Shown: positions 10,505-23,286 of the stretch, one piece after another
How the letters are laid out: every line of letters starts with the position of its first letter
How positions within the stretch are numbered: the first letter of the stretch is position 1
NCBI GenBank assembly: GCA_034190875.2
Contig: CM067354.1
Location: 44,459,805-44,523,804 of the forward strand
Direction: 5' to 3'
Length of the DNA stretch: 64,000 nucleotides
Source: Urechis unicinctus
Taxonomy: Eukaryota; Annelida; Polychaeta; Xenopneusta; Urechidae
Position numbers and translations under genes: made by a program
Notes under the pieces: generated by a model
Seen by the model: the letters and a program-made list of their open reading frames with translations, nothing else
What the model was told of the DNA's origin: nothing
Databases searched by the model: none

Positions 10505-12401
10505 AGTATGAGAGCAATCCAGCTCTACTAATGCGCTGTTTGAGTTGGCTGAAAACTGCTTGATGCTCTGGATGCCACTGGAATTCAGAGTCCTTCTGTA
10601 GTAGCTGTCTCAATGGTCCTGTAACGTTACTCAGCTTAGGGATATACGGAGCAAGGTATGTGACCATTCCAAGGAATGACTGGAGTTCTGAGACGTTTGC
10701 TGGGGGCTTCAGGTCGATGATAGCCTGCACTTTGCTTGGATCAGGCTTGACCCCTGACTCCCCGTAGATGTTGCCGAAGAAGCATACTTCGTCTTGGTTG
10801 ATTTTACATTTCTCTGCATTGAAGACAAGACCACATTTGCGAGCACGTTCCATCAACTGATGGAGATTGCGGTTGTGATCAGCTTGGTCAACACCGAACA
10901 CAGTGATGTCATCTGCAATGGATATGACGCCAGGCAGTCCATCGAGTATCTGATCCATTGCCTTTTGGAAAACGTCTTGGCTAGTTTTCAAGCCAAATGG
11001 GAGCCTTTGGAAACAGAACCTTCCAAATGGACTGTTGAACGTAGTGAGGTGTTGACTGGCATCATCTAACTGCACGCTCCAATAGCCGGACTTGGCATCC
11101 AGTTTGCTAAACACTTTGGCGCCCTTGAGTCTGTGTGTGACCTCTTCAAGTGTGGGGGTGCGGTGCTGACCCCTCTTTAGCGCCTTATTGATGTCTTTCG
11201 GATCCAAACAAATGCGGAGAGACCCGTTTGGTTTTTGAACATATGTTATGCTCGAGACCCAGTCTGTAGGTTCACTCACTGGGCGGATGACATCTAGGTC
11301 CAGCATTCTGTCAAGCTCAGAGCGGATTTGAGATTGGAGCTGGATTGGAGCTCTTCTTGGCACATGGATTACAGGACAAGCATCCTCCTTGAGGATTAGT
11401 GAATGCTCTCCTTTGAATTTACCCAAGCCTGTGAATCGGTCAGGGTACATGGACTTGACGTCACTCAGCTTTCTAAGGTTTGCAGTGTCAGTCTGGAGAG
11501 ATATGGTACAGTTCATGGTCACCAGACTGAGAGCTTCGCAAGTTTCCAATCCAAAAATTACAGGACCTGGTGTGTCAGTTACATAAAATTTTGTTGCTTG
11601 CCACTGGCTGTCCGCGTAACGACACGGGATGGTAAGTGTACCGTACTGACGAATCGGAGTGCCATTGTATGCAGTGAGTTTGGCGTCACTTTTAACTAAG
11701 GTTGTTGGCAGTCCGTCTTCATTTACATGCGATGGGTATATATTGCGGAACGTTCGCAGAGGCAGGATATTCCCTTGAGCACCTGTATCCACTTTACCTC
11801 GTAGATTTGTCTTCTTGTTGGGGTATGCCTCAATGCGCAAGATTGCAAATGCTTTGTCCCGGCTTACTGTTGAAATGGAGAGAGTGTCGAATGTGCACTT
11901 TTCAAACTGTGGGTCATCCTGATTCTCAACACAAACAGAGTGTACATCAGGCTTCTGCTTCTGTTTGTTATACTTTGAAGTACTGTACTTTATTGAGCCA
12001 CTGCGATGTCCTTGCGTAGAACTGTGTGCAGCAGTACTGCGACAAACTTTTCCCCAATGACCAACTTTTAAGCATTTATTGCATTTCTGGTCGCGAGCGG
12101 GACATTCCTCCCGACGGTGTCTAGTCCCACCACAAAAGTGGCATGTTTTCCTTGAGGTCGATTCAGCATGTGGAATCGGTCCTTTCCTTTGGTTGTTTCG
12201 CTTTTGATGGATGCTATCCACCTTCGTAGCCTGCCCAAACTGATTGAGTTGTTGTTGTGTGGCCTCGTATGTTCGAGCACAGTCAAGAACTTTGTCAAGT
12301 GTCAACTTCTCTGGATCGTGGTCTAGTAGCTTTTTACGAACGGCGCTCGTTTTGTTGCTCGACATTCCAACACCACAGTCACACAATCCGTCGCCGACCA
12401 T
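10392..12401 (-). CDS. gag-pol: Gypsy gag-pol, first frame: nucleocapsid, protease, reverse transcriptase
   Basis: 669 codons. Two CX2CX4HX4C zinc knuckles lie at residues 87-100 and 107-120. The aspartic protease site is DTGAQ at 205-209. Reverse transcriptase blocks are LDAKSGY at 434-440, LPFGL at 467-471, and ADDI at 496-499 in the place of the usual YxDD. The RNase H start is VDASQEALGAAL (643-654). The frame then runs into a stop, because one extra nucleotide near 10411-10419 shifts it relative to the RNase H/integrase frame. The N-terminus starts inside what is normally the end of capsid (LDKVLDCARTYEATQQQL), and only 168 bp separate it from the 5' LTR. Confidence 0.9.
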   Translation of the reverse strand: MVGDGLCDCGVGMSSNKTSAVRKKLLDHDPEKLTLDKVLDCARTYEATQQQLNQFGQATKVDSIHQKRNNQRKGPIPHAESTSRKTCHFCGGTRHRREECPARDQKCNKCLKVGHWGKVCRSTAAHSSTQGHRSGSIKYSTSKYNKQKQKPDVHSVCVENQDDPQFEKCTFDTLSISTVSRDKAFAILRIEAYPNKKTNLRGKVDTGAQGNILPLRTFRNIYPSHVNEDGLPTTLVKSDAKLTAYNGTPIRQYGTLTIPCRYADSQWQATKFYVTDTPGPVIFGLETCEALSLVTMNCTISLQTDTANLRKLSDVKSMYPDRFTGLGKFKGEHSLILKEDACPVIHVPRRAPIQLQSQIRSELDRMLDLDVIRPVSEPTDWVSSITYVQKPNGSLRICLDPKDINKALKRGQHRTPTLEEVTHRLKGAKVFSKLDAKSGYWSVQLDDASQHLTTFNSPFGRFCFQRLPFGLKTSQDVFQKAMDQILDGLPGVISIADDITVFGVDQADHNRNLHQLMERARKCGLVFNAEKCKINQDEVCFFGNIYGESGVKPDPSKVQAIIDLKPPANVSELQSFLGMVTYLAPYIPKLSNVTGPLRQLLQKDSEFQWHPEHQAVFSQLKQRISRAGLLSYFDPTKPAVLQVDASQEALGAALIQDGHPISFCLKKFV

Positions 12402-12569
12402 GTGCGTTTGAGCGGGGTCGTTGAGCCTTGAGGAGGTGAATTGCTCGGTTCACTGAAATCCGTTGTCACTGACCTCAAGACGACAGTCGTTTCCACTGCT
12501 GACTAGCGGAAGATAAAAACACTGTTTTTAATCACTATGGGTCGTTTTAGATCTCACTTGCTGCCACCA

Positions 12570-12719
12570 TGTTATGTTATGTCCAAATAACTATATTGAG
12601 AAACACACACACGAGGACGACACCACCGTAGACCGGAACAGAACTGTCTTTATTCTTAACCACCATCCAACACATGAAGTGCACGTTATGATTTTTAGTG
12701 AGGGCTTCATAATGCAACA
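12570..12719 (-). repeat. 5' LTR of the minus-strand gypsy element
   Basis: 150 bp, near-identical to 8377-8525. The primer-site-like sequence lies at 12551-12569, just inside. Confidence 0.9.
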
Positions 12720-12939
12720 ATGGTTAAATTGCTCTATCCCACATCTAGAAAATAACATATATCAAGAGCCTGTACAACAAAAAGTCCTCACGCACCAAAT
12801 AACTCGATGCTTTTCTTCAAGAAATGCCATCGATATATCATTTCTGACAAATCGCGATACGATGACCGCCATTTTGAAAAATATTGCGTCGCGTGATTTC
12901 CCGCCGCCTCATCCGCATTGCCTTAGCATCCGAGGTGGT
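12720..12939. repeat. Dispersed repeat fragment
   Basis: About 12750-12830 resembles 25105-25170: both have AACA-TATCAAGAGCCTGT, an AAAAAGTC segment and CGCACCAAA. No ORF belongs to it. Confidence 0.5.
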
Positions 12940-13165
12940 GGGGGGGGGGGGGGGGGCACTTGGCCTTAACTCGGATAGGGGTGTGCCGCGGGACCTCGAT
13001 AACCCTTACCTGTTGTACTAGTTGAGAATGGCAAAAAGTAGACCCCGTCGCACAAGGTATTGTGCGAATGTATAACACGTCGCACAAGTCGAGAGGCCGA
13101 AAAAACATACCCCGTCGCGCGGAACATGTATACTACCTCTATACATTTAAGTGCCCCCCCCCCCC
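12940..13165. mobile_element. Short MITE with GGGGGCACTT ends, copy 1
   Basis: The left end is a 17-nt G run followed by CACTTGGCC, and the right end is CATTTAAGTGC followed by a 12-nt C run, so the ends are inverted copies. The whole segment is the reverse complement of a diverged copy at 23573-23760. Shared blocks are ATAGAGGTAGTATACATG, TTTTTTCGGCCTC and the CACACCCCTA region. Confidence 0.75.
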
Positions 13166-13302
13166 GGGCTTACCATTAGTCGTCGATGGGTCACGTCATT
13201 CTGAGCATGCGCGATGCACGTGGGCTTGAACTTGAAAACAAACGTGGTGCTGTGTTTCGGACTTTTTACCGCTTCCAAATTGATCGAACTATAACTAATT
13301 AC

Positions 13303-13800
13303 CATGGATGAAATCCCCCGCCGAAAAGGGATAAAATTGTCCGTGAACATCATTGCATTCTAAAACTCCATCACTTGATCCTGAAAAAGTCAGAGCTCTA
13401 TCTAACATTCCACGGCCCAATGACGTACAAGGTGTGCAGAGACTCTTAGATGTCGTAACTTACCTTGCTAAATTTCTGCCTGAACTTAGCACCTTCTGCG
13501 AGCCCTGCGCGCATTGACAAACAAAGAGGCTAAGTTTGACTGTCTGCAATGCCATGATGCAGCATTAGACACAAATAAGAAGCTCATCACTGAAGCCCCT
13601 GTGTTGCACTTCTTTGATGTCAATAAAGAGGCCGTCATCAAATTCGATAGCAGTGGGGTTGATCTAGGGGCAGTACTAACCTAAAGACGGGCACCCAATA
13701 GCATATGCCTTACGCAGAGAGATACTATCCTCAGATTGGAAAAGTGCCTGGCGATTGTATTTGCCATTGAACGTTTTGAGCATTATATATATTTTTCCAG
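13303..13800 (+). pseudogene. Ty3/gypsy reverse transcriptase end and RNase H fragment (older element)
   Basis: Starts near RRKGIKL (about 13318) and continues LDPEKVRALSNIPRPNDVQG (about 13378), LAKFLPEL, TEAPVLHFFD, DSSGVDLGAVLT and DGHPIAYALR (about 13690). These blocks follow the palm and enter RNase H. It continues the plus-strand relic at 8047-8376, with about 40 palm residues missing between the two pieces. Stops and frameshifts are frequent. Confidence 0.85.
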
Positions 13801-15979
13801 CTGTTAACACTGGCACGCTCACTATTGATATCGGGTGATGTACTTGATTCTCTCTATTGGCGTTTCGGGTCTTTCTTGTGGTGTCTCGTATATGTCGTAT
13901 GTCTTGGTGTTGAGTTCGAATGTGTCTGTGTGAGCGGAGTCTCGGTATTTATAGGGAAATATCGAATGGTTTAGGGCAGCTTGTGCGTATCTGAACATGT
14001 TGGCATTTTCCTGTTTTTATCACTGATTGGATTATGAAACGAAAGTGGTATCTGTTGACGAACGCTATAGATTGGAGTGGGACATATTGACAAGGTGAAG
14101 TGTTAATTTGGAATAAGGGGCACCGAACATGTGGGTCTAAATGAGGTCAATTTTGCTTGTCCCAACGTGCCGAAAACGGAGGTTGTAATTAAGTGGTGGT
14201 GTGTTTATCAGTTTACATGTGTATGGGCTTGTTTGTGGGGTTGATATTATCTTTCGTTTGTTGATTCATTGAAAGTTTAAGACAAAGACTAAGGAAACGG
14301 GATGTTATGCAGTCATATGTTGAGATAATGATTGATCCCTATGTCGGCAAATGAAAAAAAAACACGTGTGATGTTGTCTCCATTCATAACACCTCTTAGG
14401 ACATGGCAGTTGCTTCTCTATTCCATGTATATTATCGACTGATTGTGAATAATGTGTGGCTATTTTTCAGCGTTGACTTACTGACCCCAGTGTCATGCGA
14501 AAAATGATGTCATGTTGTTTACCGCGTTGTTGATCCTCGTAGTCATTCATTCAGTCTCGGTATTTATAGGGAAATCTCGAATGGTTTAGGGCAGCTTGTG
14601 CGTATCTGAACATGTTGGCATTTTCCTGTATTTATCATTGATTGGAGTTTAACCCAGTATTTTTCAGAAACCTCCCGATTCGAAATCTCTCCTTTATTTC
14701 GAATACAATCCTGGGCAGCTTGTTTGGTAAAATCGGCAGATATTCATTCTTCTTCCTCAAACAATAATTTTCAGAAACCTCCCGATTCTCAATCTCTCCG
14801 TTATTGCGAGTACAACCCTTTGGTCTATTTCACGTACATATCTAAGTCGACTATCATGCTGAGCAAACTATGGTTAACCAACTATCCAACTAAATTGCGA
14901 ACACCAAAGACGACTATGCATAGCATGCTACGGAGCTGGTGCCGTATCCATAAGAAAGCTTAAGTCCGCAAAACGACAAGCTGTGGCCTTTTTCACGTAT
15001 ACCTGGCTTAGTTCGTAGCCGGCTATCCTACCGACTTAGTTAAGACGGTTACGTTCGCAGTCGACTACAGCGTTTCACAAACGATTTCGGCAGTCGAATT
15101 AACGAAGCCGACTATGGTTAGCCAACTACGTGCGTTGCCAGAGGATTACCAATGAAAATCCCGGGATTCCTCAATTTGTTATCGTCTGTAAGCGGCACTG
15201 TGAGTTGATGGTGAAATTGTTACTTTCGATGAGTAAAAATTTTCGGTTACCCCTGTTATATTCTCCAACTCCGTGGCCAATCAATGCAAGGGATGGCTGT
15301 TGATGAAAGCACGTGTCACGCCTCGTTTTGTTGATGCTCGGTCTATACGATATCCGTATGTTTTCTTGTTGAAAACATCACCACTAGACGCTTACGATGA
15401 ATACATCATTGGCTAGACCGCTATCACCTTGATTATGTTTTTCATCAAGTCTCAATAATATCCGCCAGCGTCAAAATTTCGCGTTACCGGCCACGAGGTC
15501 AACACGTTGCGCCGCGCGCGTCACCAACACTTTTGAAACCTCACATAGATATATGTAGCGATCGTAGGGGAGGGCACTCAAAAGCAATCATAAAAAAACT
15601 TAAAAAGTTCAATTAACCTGGGACAATTGGATGTGCCTGGAATGCAGAAGTTATGTTCACTGACCCAATATCATCGTCTATATACTAGAGGTCTATAACT
15701 CGTTTTCAGCTCCGCGGATGTCTAACAGCGTCTACTATGTGCCTTATTTGTAACCCAACAGACCAACGTCAGGTTGTATTACCTTTTTCAAGAGGAAGTG
15801 TAGTAGCATCTCCCGTACTTGGTTCCCAAGAGATACTTATTTGGTCTATTCTCGACACATAGCGCACATAAATAACTGTATTTTACAAACACCATCAATA
15901 TAGCCAGGGCACCTATTGGACTCGACCATATCAAATCCAACCGTAGCAGGGAATCAATCAGTGGAGTTTGTTCTACTGC
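13801..15979. other. Stretch without a gene; two pairs of direct repeats
   Basis: 13938-14031 recurs at 14553-14646 (about 94 bp starting AGTCTCGGTATTTATAGGG, over 95% identical). A ~52 bp TTTTCAGAAACCTCCCGATT unit is duplicated at about 14661 and 14767. No coding sequence is supported. Confidence 0.7.
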
Positions 15980-16081
15980 TAGTCTGCGTCCCATACTCCA
16001 GGGGTTCCGCTCCAGCCGCAGTATTGAATATCATTAACATGTAAACACGGCCCGCAGCCAGGGGCAAGGTGACCTTGACTA
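15980..16081 (-). mobile_element. 9-bp-TSD DNA transposon family, copy D (102 bp miniature)
   Basis: Starts TAGTCTGCGTCCC and ends CCTTGACTA, joining both ends of the longer copies with the middle deleted. It is flanked by TTCTACTGC (15971-15979) and TTCTACAGC (16082-16090), a 9 bp target-site duplication with one mismatch. Confidence 0.8.
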
Positions 16082-16090
16082 TTCTACAGC

Positions 16091-19000
16091 CGAATTTTGA
16101 TGATTTTTGGTTGTGTGCTGTCTTATCTCACCGGCTTCTATATACAAAGCCAGACATCACCTAGGAAGACAAACTCGTCAGATGGAATCCTGATTGGTTG
16201 AGATGGCAGGATGAAAAGTCTCACTCACCAAATTATCTGGACATTTTGTAATCCGCATATAGATAACAATTGAAACAGATCCTTGATGCCGGTGCTTATC
16301 AGCGATAAAACAATTATTTAAGAAAACTCCATAGGAAAGTGAATCGTCGGACTACAAATGAGGCAACACTCCCCTTGTTTCATTTTGCTTATCATTCATC
16401 AACTTGGGACCACCTCTAGTTCCAACTCGCCGAATGCCACCACTAACATCGCACACCTTTGTATCCAATGACCATTTTTTGGGTCTGGCATTATCTAGCC
16501 ACAGTATCCAACCCCTACTTACTCCAGTCACTTCTTCGTATCCCACCATTCTTCTTCGTATTGGCTTTCCCCACTTCTCCCCAGCCCCGGCCCCTAAGCC
16601 TAGTGGGTTGTAGCAGGCTCTGGAAGCCGCGCCAGTTGCTTTCGCCCGCAGACAACTTCTAGCTGAGCAGTAACGTTAGGAGGCACTCAGTTAAGCAGCC
16701 CGATGTGGCCCGTAAGGATAGCAGAGCCGCCGCTTGCGCGAGGAGCAGGAGGTGACCAGTTAGTCAGGGGCAGATATGTCCATGCCCTTTACCAAGTTCT
16801 TCCCGTCCTACTCTTCTTCTTACCCGAAGGTAAGTTCGAGTCGCTTGTCGAGCATACCGACATTACCCTCAATTTATGAGGTTCGTTTTCAAATCTATAT
16901 TTTAAATTGTCGACGTTCATATCATATTGATGGAGGCAGTGATCCCAGTTGCGTCGTAATGATCCAAGTGTTGGTGAACTCACGAACTCGCGATGGCTGT
17001 GTTAGCGTGATCTTTCATGCCAGCGTTATGTGTTTTTTACACATGCCTCAACTATTTACATTTGTTTGCTATTTTTGGTCGGAGGAAGGCAGTCGGAGCC
17101 TTGTGATGCTTGAACTAATGTGTTCCATAGAAGCCAGTTTCTGTATGCTCAGCCTTGACCCGGACATGATATCTTTCAGGCAGGCTGCAGGCGCTTTCTG
17201 TAGTTGGATTATTGATAGACCCCAGTAAATTGTTTGTTTGTCCCACACATACAAATCATTGTTGATCTTGCATCAATAAAGTACGCGCTATAATTAGAAA
17301 TATATTCATGAACATATTATGATCGACAACATTAGGATGGACGTTATGGAAATGTAGTGTTGTAACCAATAGTTGATCGATTGATCGCCACATTGGTCGG
17401 GATTGCACAGGGGTCAATTCGTCCATGAAATGGTAAACTCAGTCGTACAAACTATAAACACCCGAAAAGACGTGAAAAGCAGGTAGGTGCGATATGCTCT
17501 GGGACCCCATGGCAGGTGCAAGCCAATCACCACGTTATTCATTCTACCTGTACATCTAGGTAGCTCGCTTGCTCCTTGGTTTTCATCAGTATTTTGTCTG
17601 ACTCGGCAACTCGTGGCCTGCTTTGTTAGCCTTCACCGGCCGCTCTATTAATCAGCCTCACATGGCAAGTGTTATTGGCGCTAGCCAGATGAGGAAGTCG
17701 GCTAATCAACTTGCATTTACCCATGGCAGCGGCATGTTTAGCTGCCGCTAAGTGATGTCACCTTATACTAACAAAATGCGTCCTGGTTACGTATCTTGTG
17801 ATAAAACAATAATTATAGCTCAAGCTCGAGTGTCTCTCTATCGATAACGCTTTGTTTAAGGGACAAGATGATGTATTTAAGTTGTGACTGCTTTACTCGT
17901 TTTTCTGATATGTTGATCTGAGGTGTGATGTTCTGATAATGTCGTGAGAGGGGACGGTGTGCCTGAATGGCAACCTGTCCGAATGGCGTTGTGTCTGAAT
18001 GACTACATGGCTGATTGACGTTGTGTCTGAATGTCAATATATATGTGGCAGAATGGCTGAAGGTTGGTATGAATGATGGCGTTAATATGTGAACCCCTGT
18101 ATGTATTGACATCGTCATTTGGAGTTGGGCTTCTCCGCTCTTTCTCTGGATTCAGGTTTTATCTTATAGTTATCTAAAACATCACAGATACACTGACGTG
18201 TTGGCGCATCAAATCCCAGTTGACACAGCCTCAGGAGGCCGCAAGTGGGATTCTGGCAATATTTTTACAGGCAAATGCTCACGGGGTCATGTAAATAGCA
18301 ACAGATGGCTTCCCCGGAGGCCTCGACCGACTGTATCATCACCACCATACTCTGGCCTCTACAACACACCACCATTCATCACCCTTTGCCACCATTCATA
18401 ACCACACATCACCATCTACCATTGTGTCTGTGATAGGAGCGAGCTATTGACTGCTATGCATGTGAGTGTAATCGTTAGAAGCGTTGGTCGGAAGCCGATA
18501 TTCTAGTTCTCTTATGATAACTCGAGTACTTCACCAGCCCAAATGGATTCGGTAATCAGTTGACAACAATCGCTGCATGTCACGCGTCGATACGCGTCAA
18601 TACGTGCCTGTGTTAATTTAATTGAGAGGCGTTCAAGCTGGCGGTGATGATGGCAGATCAACAACAGGCAGTTCATTATTGGTCCATTACCGCGCCATAA
18701 CTGTTCTCGTCAAGATTATAGCAGTCTATAAGTCACAGGCTCTCGATATGCAATGCTGCTGCAGCTGGTAATGCGCTATAGATGTGTGATCCATTGAGTG
18801 ACCGCCATTCTTCAAGACATAGTCCACTTGACTCATCAGTGTACGCCTTGTTCTCTGCGCCACTATAGTATGGCACAGGTACTTACCAATGTTTCCGCTA
18901 ATATGATTGGTCAAGCCCTATATTTGTATTGAACGATTTTATTGGTTAAAGTGAACAGACGATTCCTGGATCTCAGTTCATTAAGGATCAATATGATCCC

Positions 19001-19674
19001 ATCCGCATATTGACCCTATCCACCAACCAGCGGGTGGAGATGTTACTGTGCGATGTAATGTGATGCCACTGAGGCCCCCCCGAGGCACCCACTGATCAAT
19101 TGGTCCATGTGCCTGACACGAAATGACCGTGTACACATGTCCAAAAAATACAGCTGTATTGAAATAAGAACCAAATGATTGAATGTCATTATTTTGACTG
19201 CACATTTGGATGGAATATTATGATGGTGGTGATAATGACAATGATATAGACATGGCACATTTTATATTTATGTGACCACCGCGAACAATAAATACAGAGA
19301 GTTATATACAACGTGGTCCTGTAAGTGGTGAAGTATATATAACTGATGATATATAATGACCACGAATATTTGCGGTAAACAGGTCTTTGTTAGCTGAACG
19401 CGAAACAAATCACGCTGTTGATCTGTGCGGCCTTACTTTTAAACGACATTTCAAGTTGCTTTTCGCCCAAGTGAATGAACTCGCACGGAAAACATACCTT
19501 ACTTAATGATTCAATGTATATCAGAGCATAAATATTTCCTCAATCTGAACTACTTAAACTAGAGGTAGTCGACGTACGAGGCGATAGCGCTTTTCTCGCA
19601 CTAGCCACCTTTGCGGATGATGCGGATCAAATACATTCGCTTCGAATTCGCTTTCAAGTTGTGGCTATGTCTGT
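16091..19674. other. Long stretch without a recognised gene
   Basis: Frames up to 150 codons (16776-17228, plus) are present but show no family motif, no coding-like partner frame and no conserved block. 17965-18060 has degenerate TGTCTGAATG repeats, and 18330-18420 is rich in CACCA. Nothing else is supported. Confidence 0.5.
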
Positions 19675-19680
19675 CTGTCT

Positions 19681-19718
19681 GTCTGTCTGTCTGCATGCAT
19701 GCATGCAGACAGACAGAC
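19681..19718. repeat. Perfect 38 bp palindrome at a TGTC microsatellite
   Basis: A (CTGT)n run enters GCATGCATGCATGC and leaves as (GACA)n. The 38 bp from GTCTGTCTG to CAGACAGAC equal their own reverse complement. It could extrude as a cruciform. Confidence 0.85.
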
Positions 19719-20477
19719 AAAAATTCTAGCCGGTCGAAATTTCTGGTAGCCTAAATCTCTAAACTTTTCGCTATTAATTCACTAATTATAGTCCGATCGT
19801 AAAAGAATTAACATTTTCTGAAAGCTGATTCAATTACCAAACTTTGATTATTGACATATGCTATCAAAATATTATCTAAAGCTTTCTCACAAAGTAAGCT
19901 AGAAGTACAGTGTGTGCAATTTCTGCTGGGTTTTCACTGGTTTGTTTACAGCATGCTTACATATCATGCTGTACAAAGGTTGCTGCTGTTCTCTGCTCGC
20001 CTCAAAGCACGCGGTCAAGTATGGTACGCCACAGTAATATTTAATTTATAGACAAAGCTCATCCTTGAGGCGGCCAAAAATTTGTCAATCTATCATGGCT
20101 CTAGACAGCATGATTTCTTTAATAAATTTGATCGCTTATAAAATAATCAATATACGTTCGATGCTGATGAAAATAAGTTAAATTTTAAATCCATGATAAC
20201 TTGCATATTAATGGGCCGATAGAGTTCGCCAAGTTTTCCCATGTACCCATGGACGTCTTTTCTCCGTTGACTACCGTTAAAAAATGCGGGCTTTGGGAGA
20301 GGGAAATCTTGATGACATCACGGTGATGACGATACTGGCAGATTCTGCCGGGACGATTAGCCAGTACCTGTCCTTTCAGCTCATAGATAGGTTTGCGGTC
20401 AACCCATCTCAATACTTCACGACTACACGTATGACAGCAACATTGTTTTAATGAAATCACCATACACATCAAATCAT

Positions 20478-20690
20478 AACACTGTCCCCGCTCATCATTA
20501 CCTGTCCCCGCTCATTATAACCTATCCCCGCTCATCATTACCTGTCCCCACTCATTATAACCTATCCCCGCTCATCATTACCTGTCCGCGCTCATTATAA
20601 CCTATCCCCGCTCATCATTACCTGTCTCTACTCATCATTATCCATCCCCGCTCACCGTTACCAGCCCCTGCTCATCGTTATCAAACTTAT
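20478..20690. repeat. Minisatellite, 20 bp unit
   Basis: About ten units of the CCTATCCCCGCTCATCATTA type, alternating with CCTGTCCCCGCTCATTATAA, so a 40 bp higher-order pattern is visible in part. Confidence 0.85.
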
Positions 20691-20806
20691 GTGGTTATTT
20701 AAAGAATGACTGGAGCTACAACATATGGATGACTCACCAGCGAGAAACGTTTTCAAAGTCAAAATACAAGGCGTCTTATCTTGTATAGCAATATACAGGG
20801 ACCACT

Positions 20807-21739
20807 TAGTCAAGGTCCTTGGCCCTTGGCTGCGGGCCCTGTTTACACGTTAATGATATTCAATACTCGCGCCAACGTCTAGGCTAACGACGTCCCTTGA
20901 ACTAGACCAGCATCCCAGATTTGGGATGCTCCAATCATAAGCCGTGTCTCGCAGGTACTTTCACTGATTGGTCAGTGTCACATTTTCCGAAGATTCGGCG
21001 CCATGTTCGTTTTTGTACGCTCCGTTTTAGACCTCTTTACACATGAACTGAAGTATTTGCTGTTGCATAACCATGGAAATGACTCCAACGGCAGCCCTCG
21101 GTTAGGCGCAACAATCGCATGGCGTGGTATTGAAAGACTTTCAAAAGGATTGTGCCCTCTGCTGCTTGATGGGTCGTGACTGTTTTGTGATACATTGCTT
21201 GGAATGTGTCAGGGTTCGACACCAATGGTTGTCCGCTTGCTCGGGACAAGTGATTTGTCCTGTCGGACAAGTGATTTGCCTAGTCAACTTTTCCAACCAG
21301 ACGAGGGATTTTTATGAGCCGGGCACGCATTCTGCAACGCCCCGATTTGTTGTTTCACCTGAGCGGCATCCTTAATCAAACAATCGGCGAAAGAAGCAGA
21401 CACACAACTGGTCTCTTTAACTGACTGTATTATGTTAACATACTAACATGCAGCTAAGCGATTACAGCGCTTGTTATGGTGCCAATTTGAACATGTGAGA
21501 CGCCCCTTAATCCCAGAAGACATTCAGTGGGTTCTCATTGGACGCAGATCACAACAATGTACATGACGTCACATAAAAACCGAGGGTGTGTATCACAAGC
21601 CAGTTTCAAGCAGGGACTGTCACGAAGATTAACGAACATGTCTAATGAATATTCGGACGCACCAGTTTTAGACCTTGTCTTGTCGTAGACTCTAGAGCGA
21701 GAAGCGTAGCGGAACCCATGGAGTCTGGGACGCAGACTA
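20807..21739 (+). mobile_element. 9-bp-TSD DNA transposon family, copy A (933 bp)
   Basis: Starts TAGTCAAGGTCCTTGG and ends ACGCAGACTA, flanked on both sides by GGGACCACT (20798-20806 and 21740-21748), a perfect 9 bp target-site duplication. The termini are inverted only for about 5 bp (TAGTC/GACTA). There is no transposase ORF. Related copies lie at 15980, 32039, 45086 and 56522. A 9 bp duplication is typical of Mutator-like elements; membership is inferred. Confidence 0.85.
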
Positions 21740-21837
21740 GGGACCACTGTTGTTCGAGACAGTCTTGCTGTTTTTGTGGTCGCAACGTGGGGTCGGATGG
21801 GATTATGACGACATCACTTTGTAGCCCTGTATCTCGA

Positions 21838-22010
21838 CCTCCTTGCGCATCGGCTTCTGCGCAGGCTAGGATTCGCCTCTGCACCACATAGATCGCTTTG
21901 GGGCAAATTCGGGCCATTACGCGAGGAAATATTGATACGAATTATCAACTCTTAAATGTTACAAAAATATTTTCTGCTGAGTTCGATTAGAAGAATAACA
22001 TTCATTTTGT
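21838..22010 (+). repeat. 173 bp dispersed repeat, copy 1
   Basis: Near-identical to 33038-33210, from CCTTG(C/T)GCATCGGCTTCTG to AGAAGAATAA. In copy B of the 9-bp-TSD transposon the same sequence lies inside the element, so it moved independently. A partial reverse copy of its first 40 bp is at about 32258-32300. Confidence 0.75.
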
Positions 22011-22178
22011 TATGGAATACTCTTCAGTAAGTCCAAAATGAGGCATTTATTGGAAAAAATAGTTCCGCGGGCGTTTCATGGCCGTCAAGCGTTTCTGAAA
22101 ATGGCGGCAGTCAGATGTGAAAACGAAATTGTTATCGAGAGAGTGCCTATGATGTCCCGTCCATTTGTTGAGCCGAGT

Positions 22179-23253
<1,075 letters not shown>

Positions 23254-23286
23254 GCACGACGGTAATATAAATATATACCGTCGTGC
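23254..23286. repeat. Palindromic 33 bp element, copy 1
   Basis: Perfect 11 bp arms (GCACGACGGTA and TACCGTCGTGC) surround ATATAAATATA. The core ACGGTA..TACCGT with the same centre recurs at 25015-25041 with different but still complementary outer bases. Confidence 0.7.

Larger units (their letters stand above)
8377..12719 (-). mobile_element. Ty3/gypsy LTR retrotransposon, internally deleted in gag
   Basis: Two LTRs (8377-8525 and 12570-12719) are almost identical. They differ mainly at GACACCGTGTAGACC versus GACACCACCGTAGACC. On the minus strand a purine run (AAAGAAGGGGGA) abuts the 3' LTR at 8526, as a polypurine tract should. A TGG-starting sequence (TGGTGGCAGCAAGTGAGA) follows the 5' LTR at 12569, as a tRNA primer site should. 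At 4343 bp it is short for the group because the capsid region is missing. Flanks (ATTGG left, ATGGT right) do not form a clean target-site duplication. Confidence 0.9.

Noticed and set aside
20478..20690. Regular 20 bp repeats as a possible CRISPR array
   Set aside because: Units are contiguous with no unique spacers, and the genome is metazoan.
21205..21225. GGTTCGACACC, a box B match within transposon copy A
   Set aside because: No box A or pol III terminator arrangement; the element has DNA-transposon type duplications.
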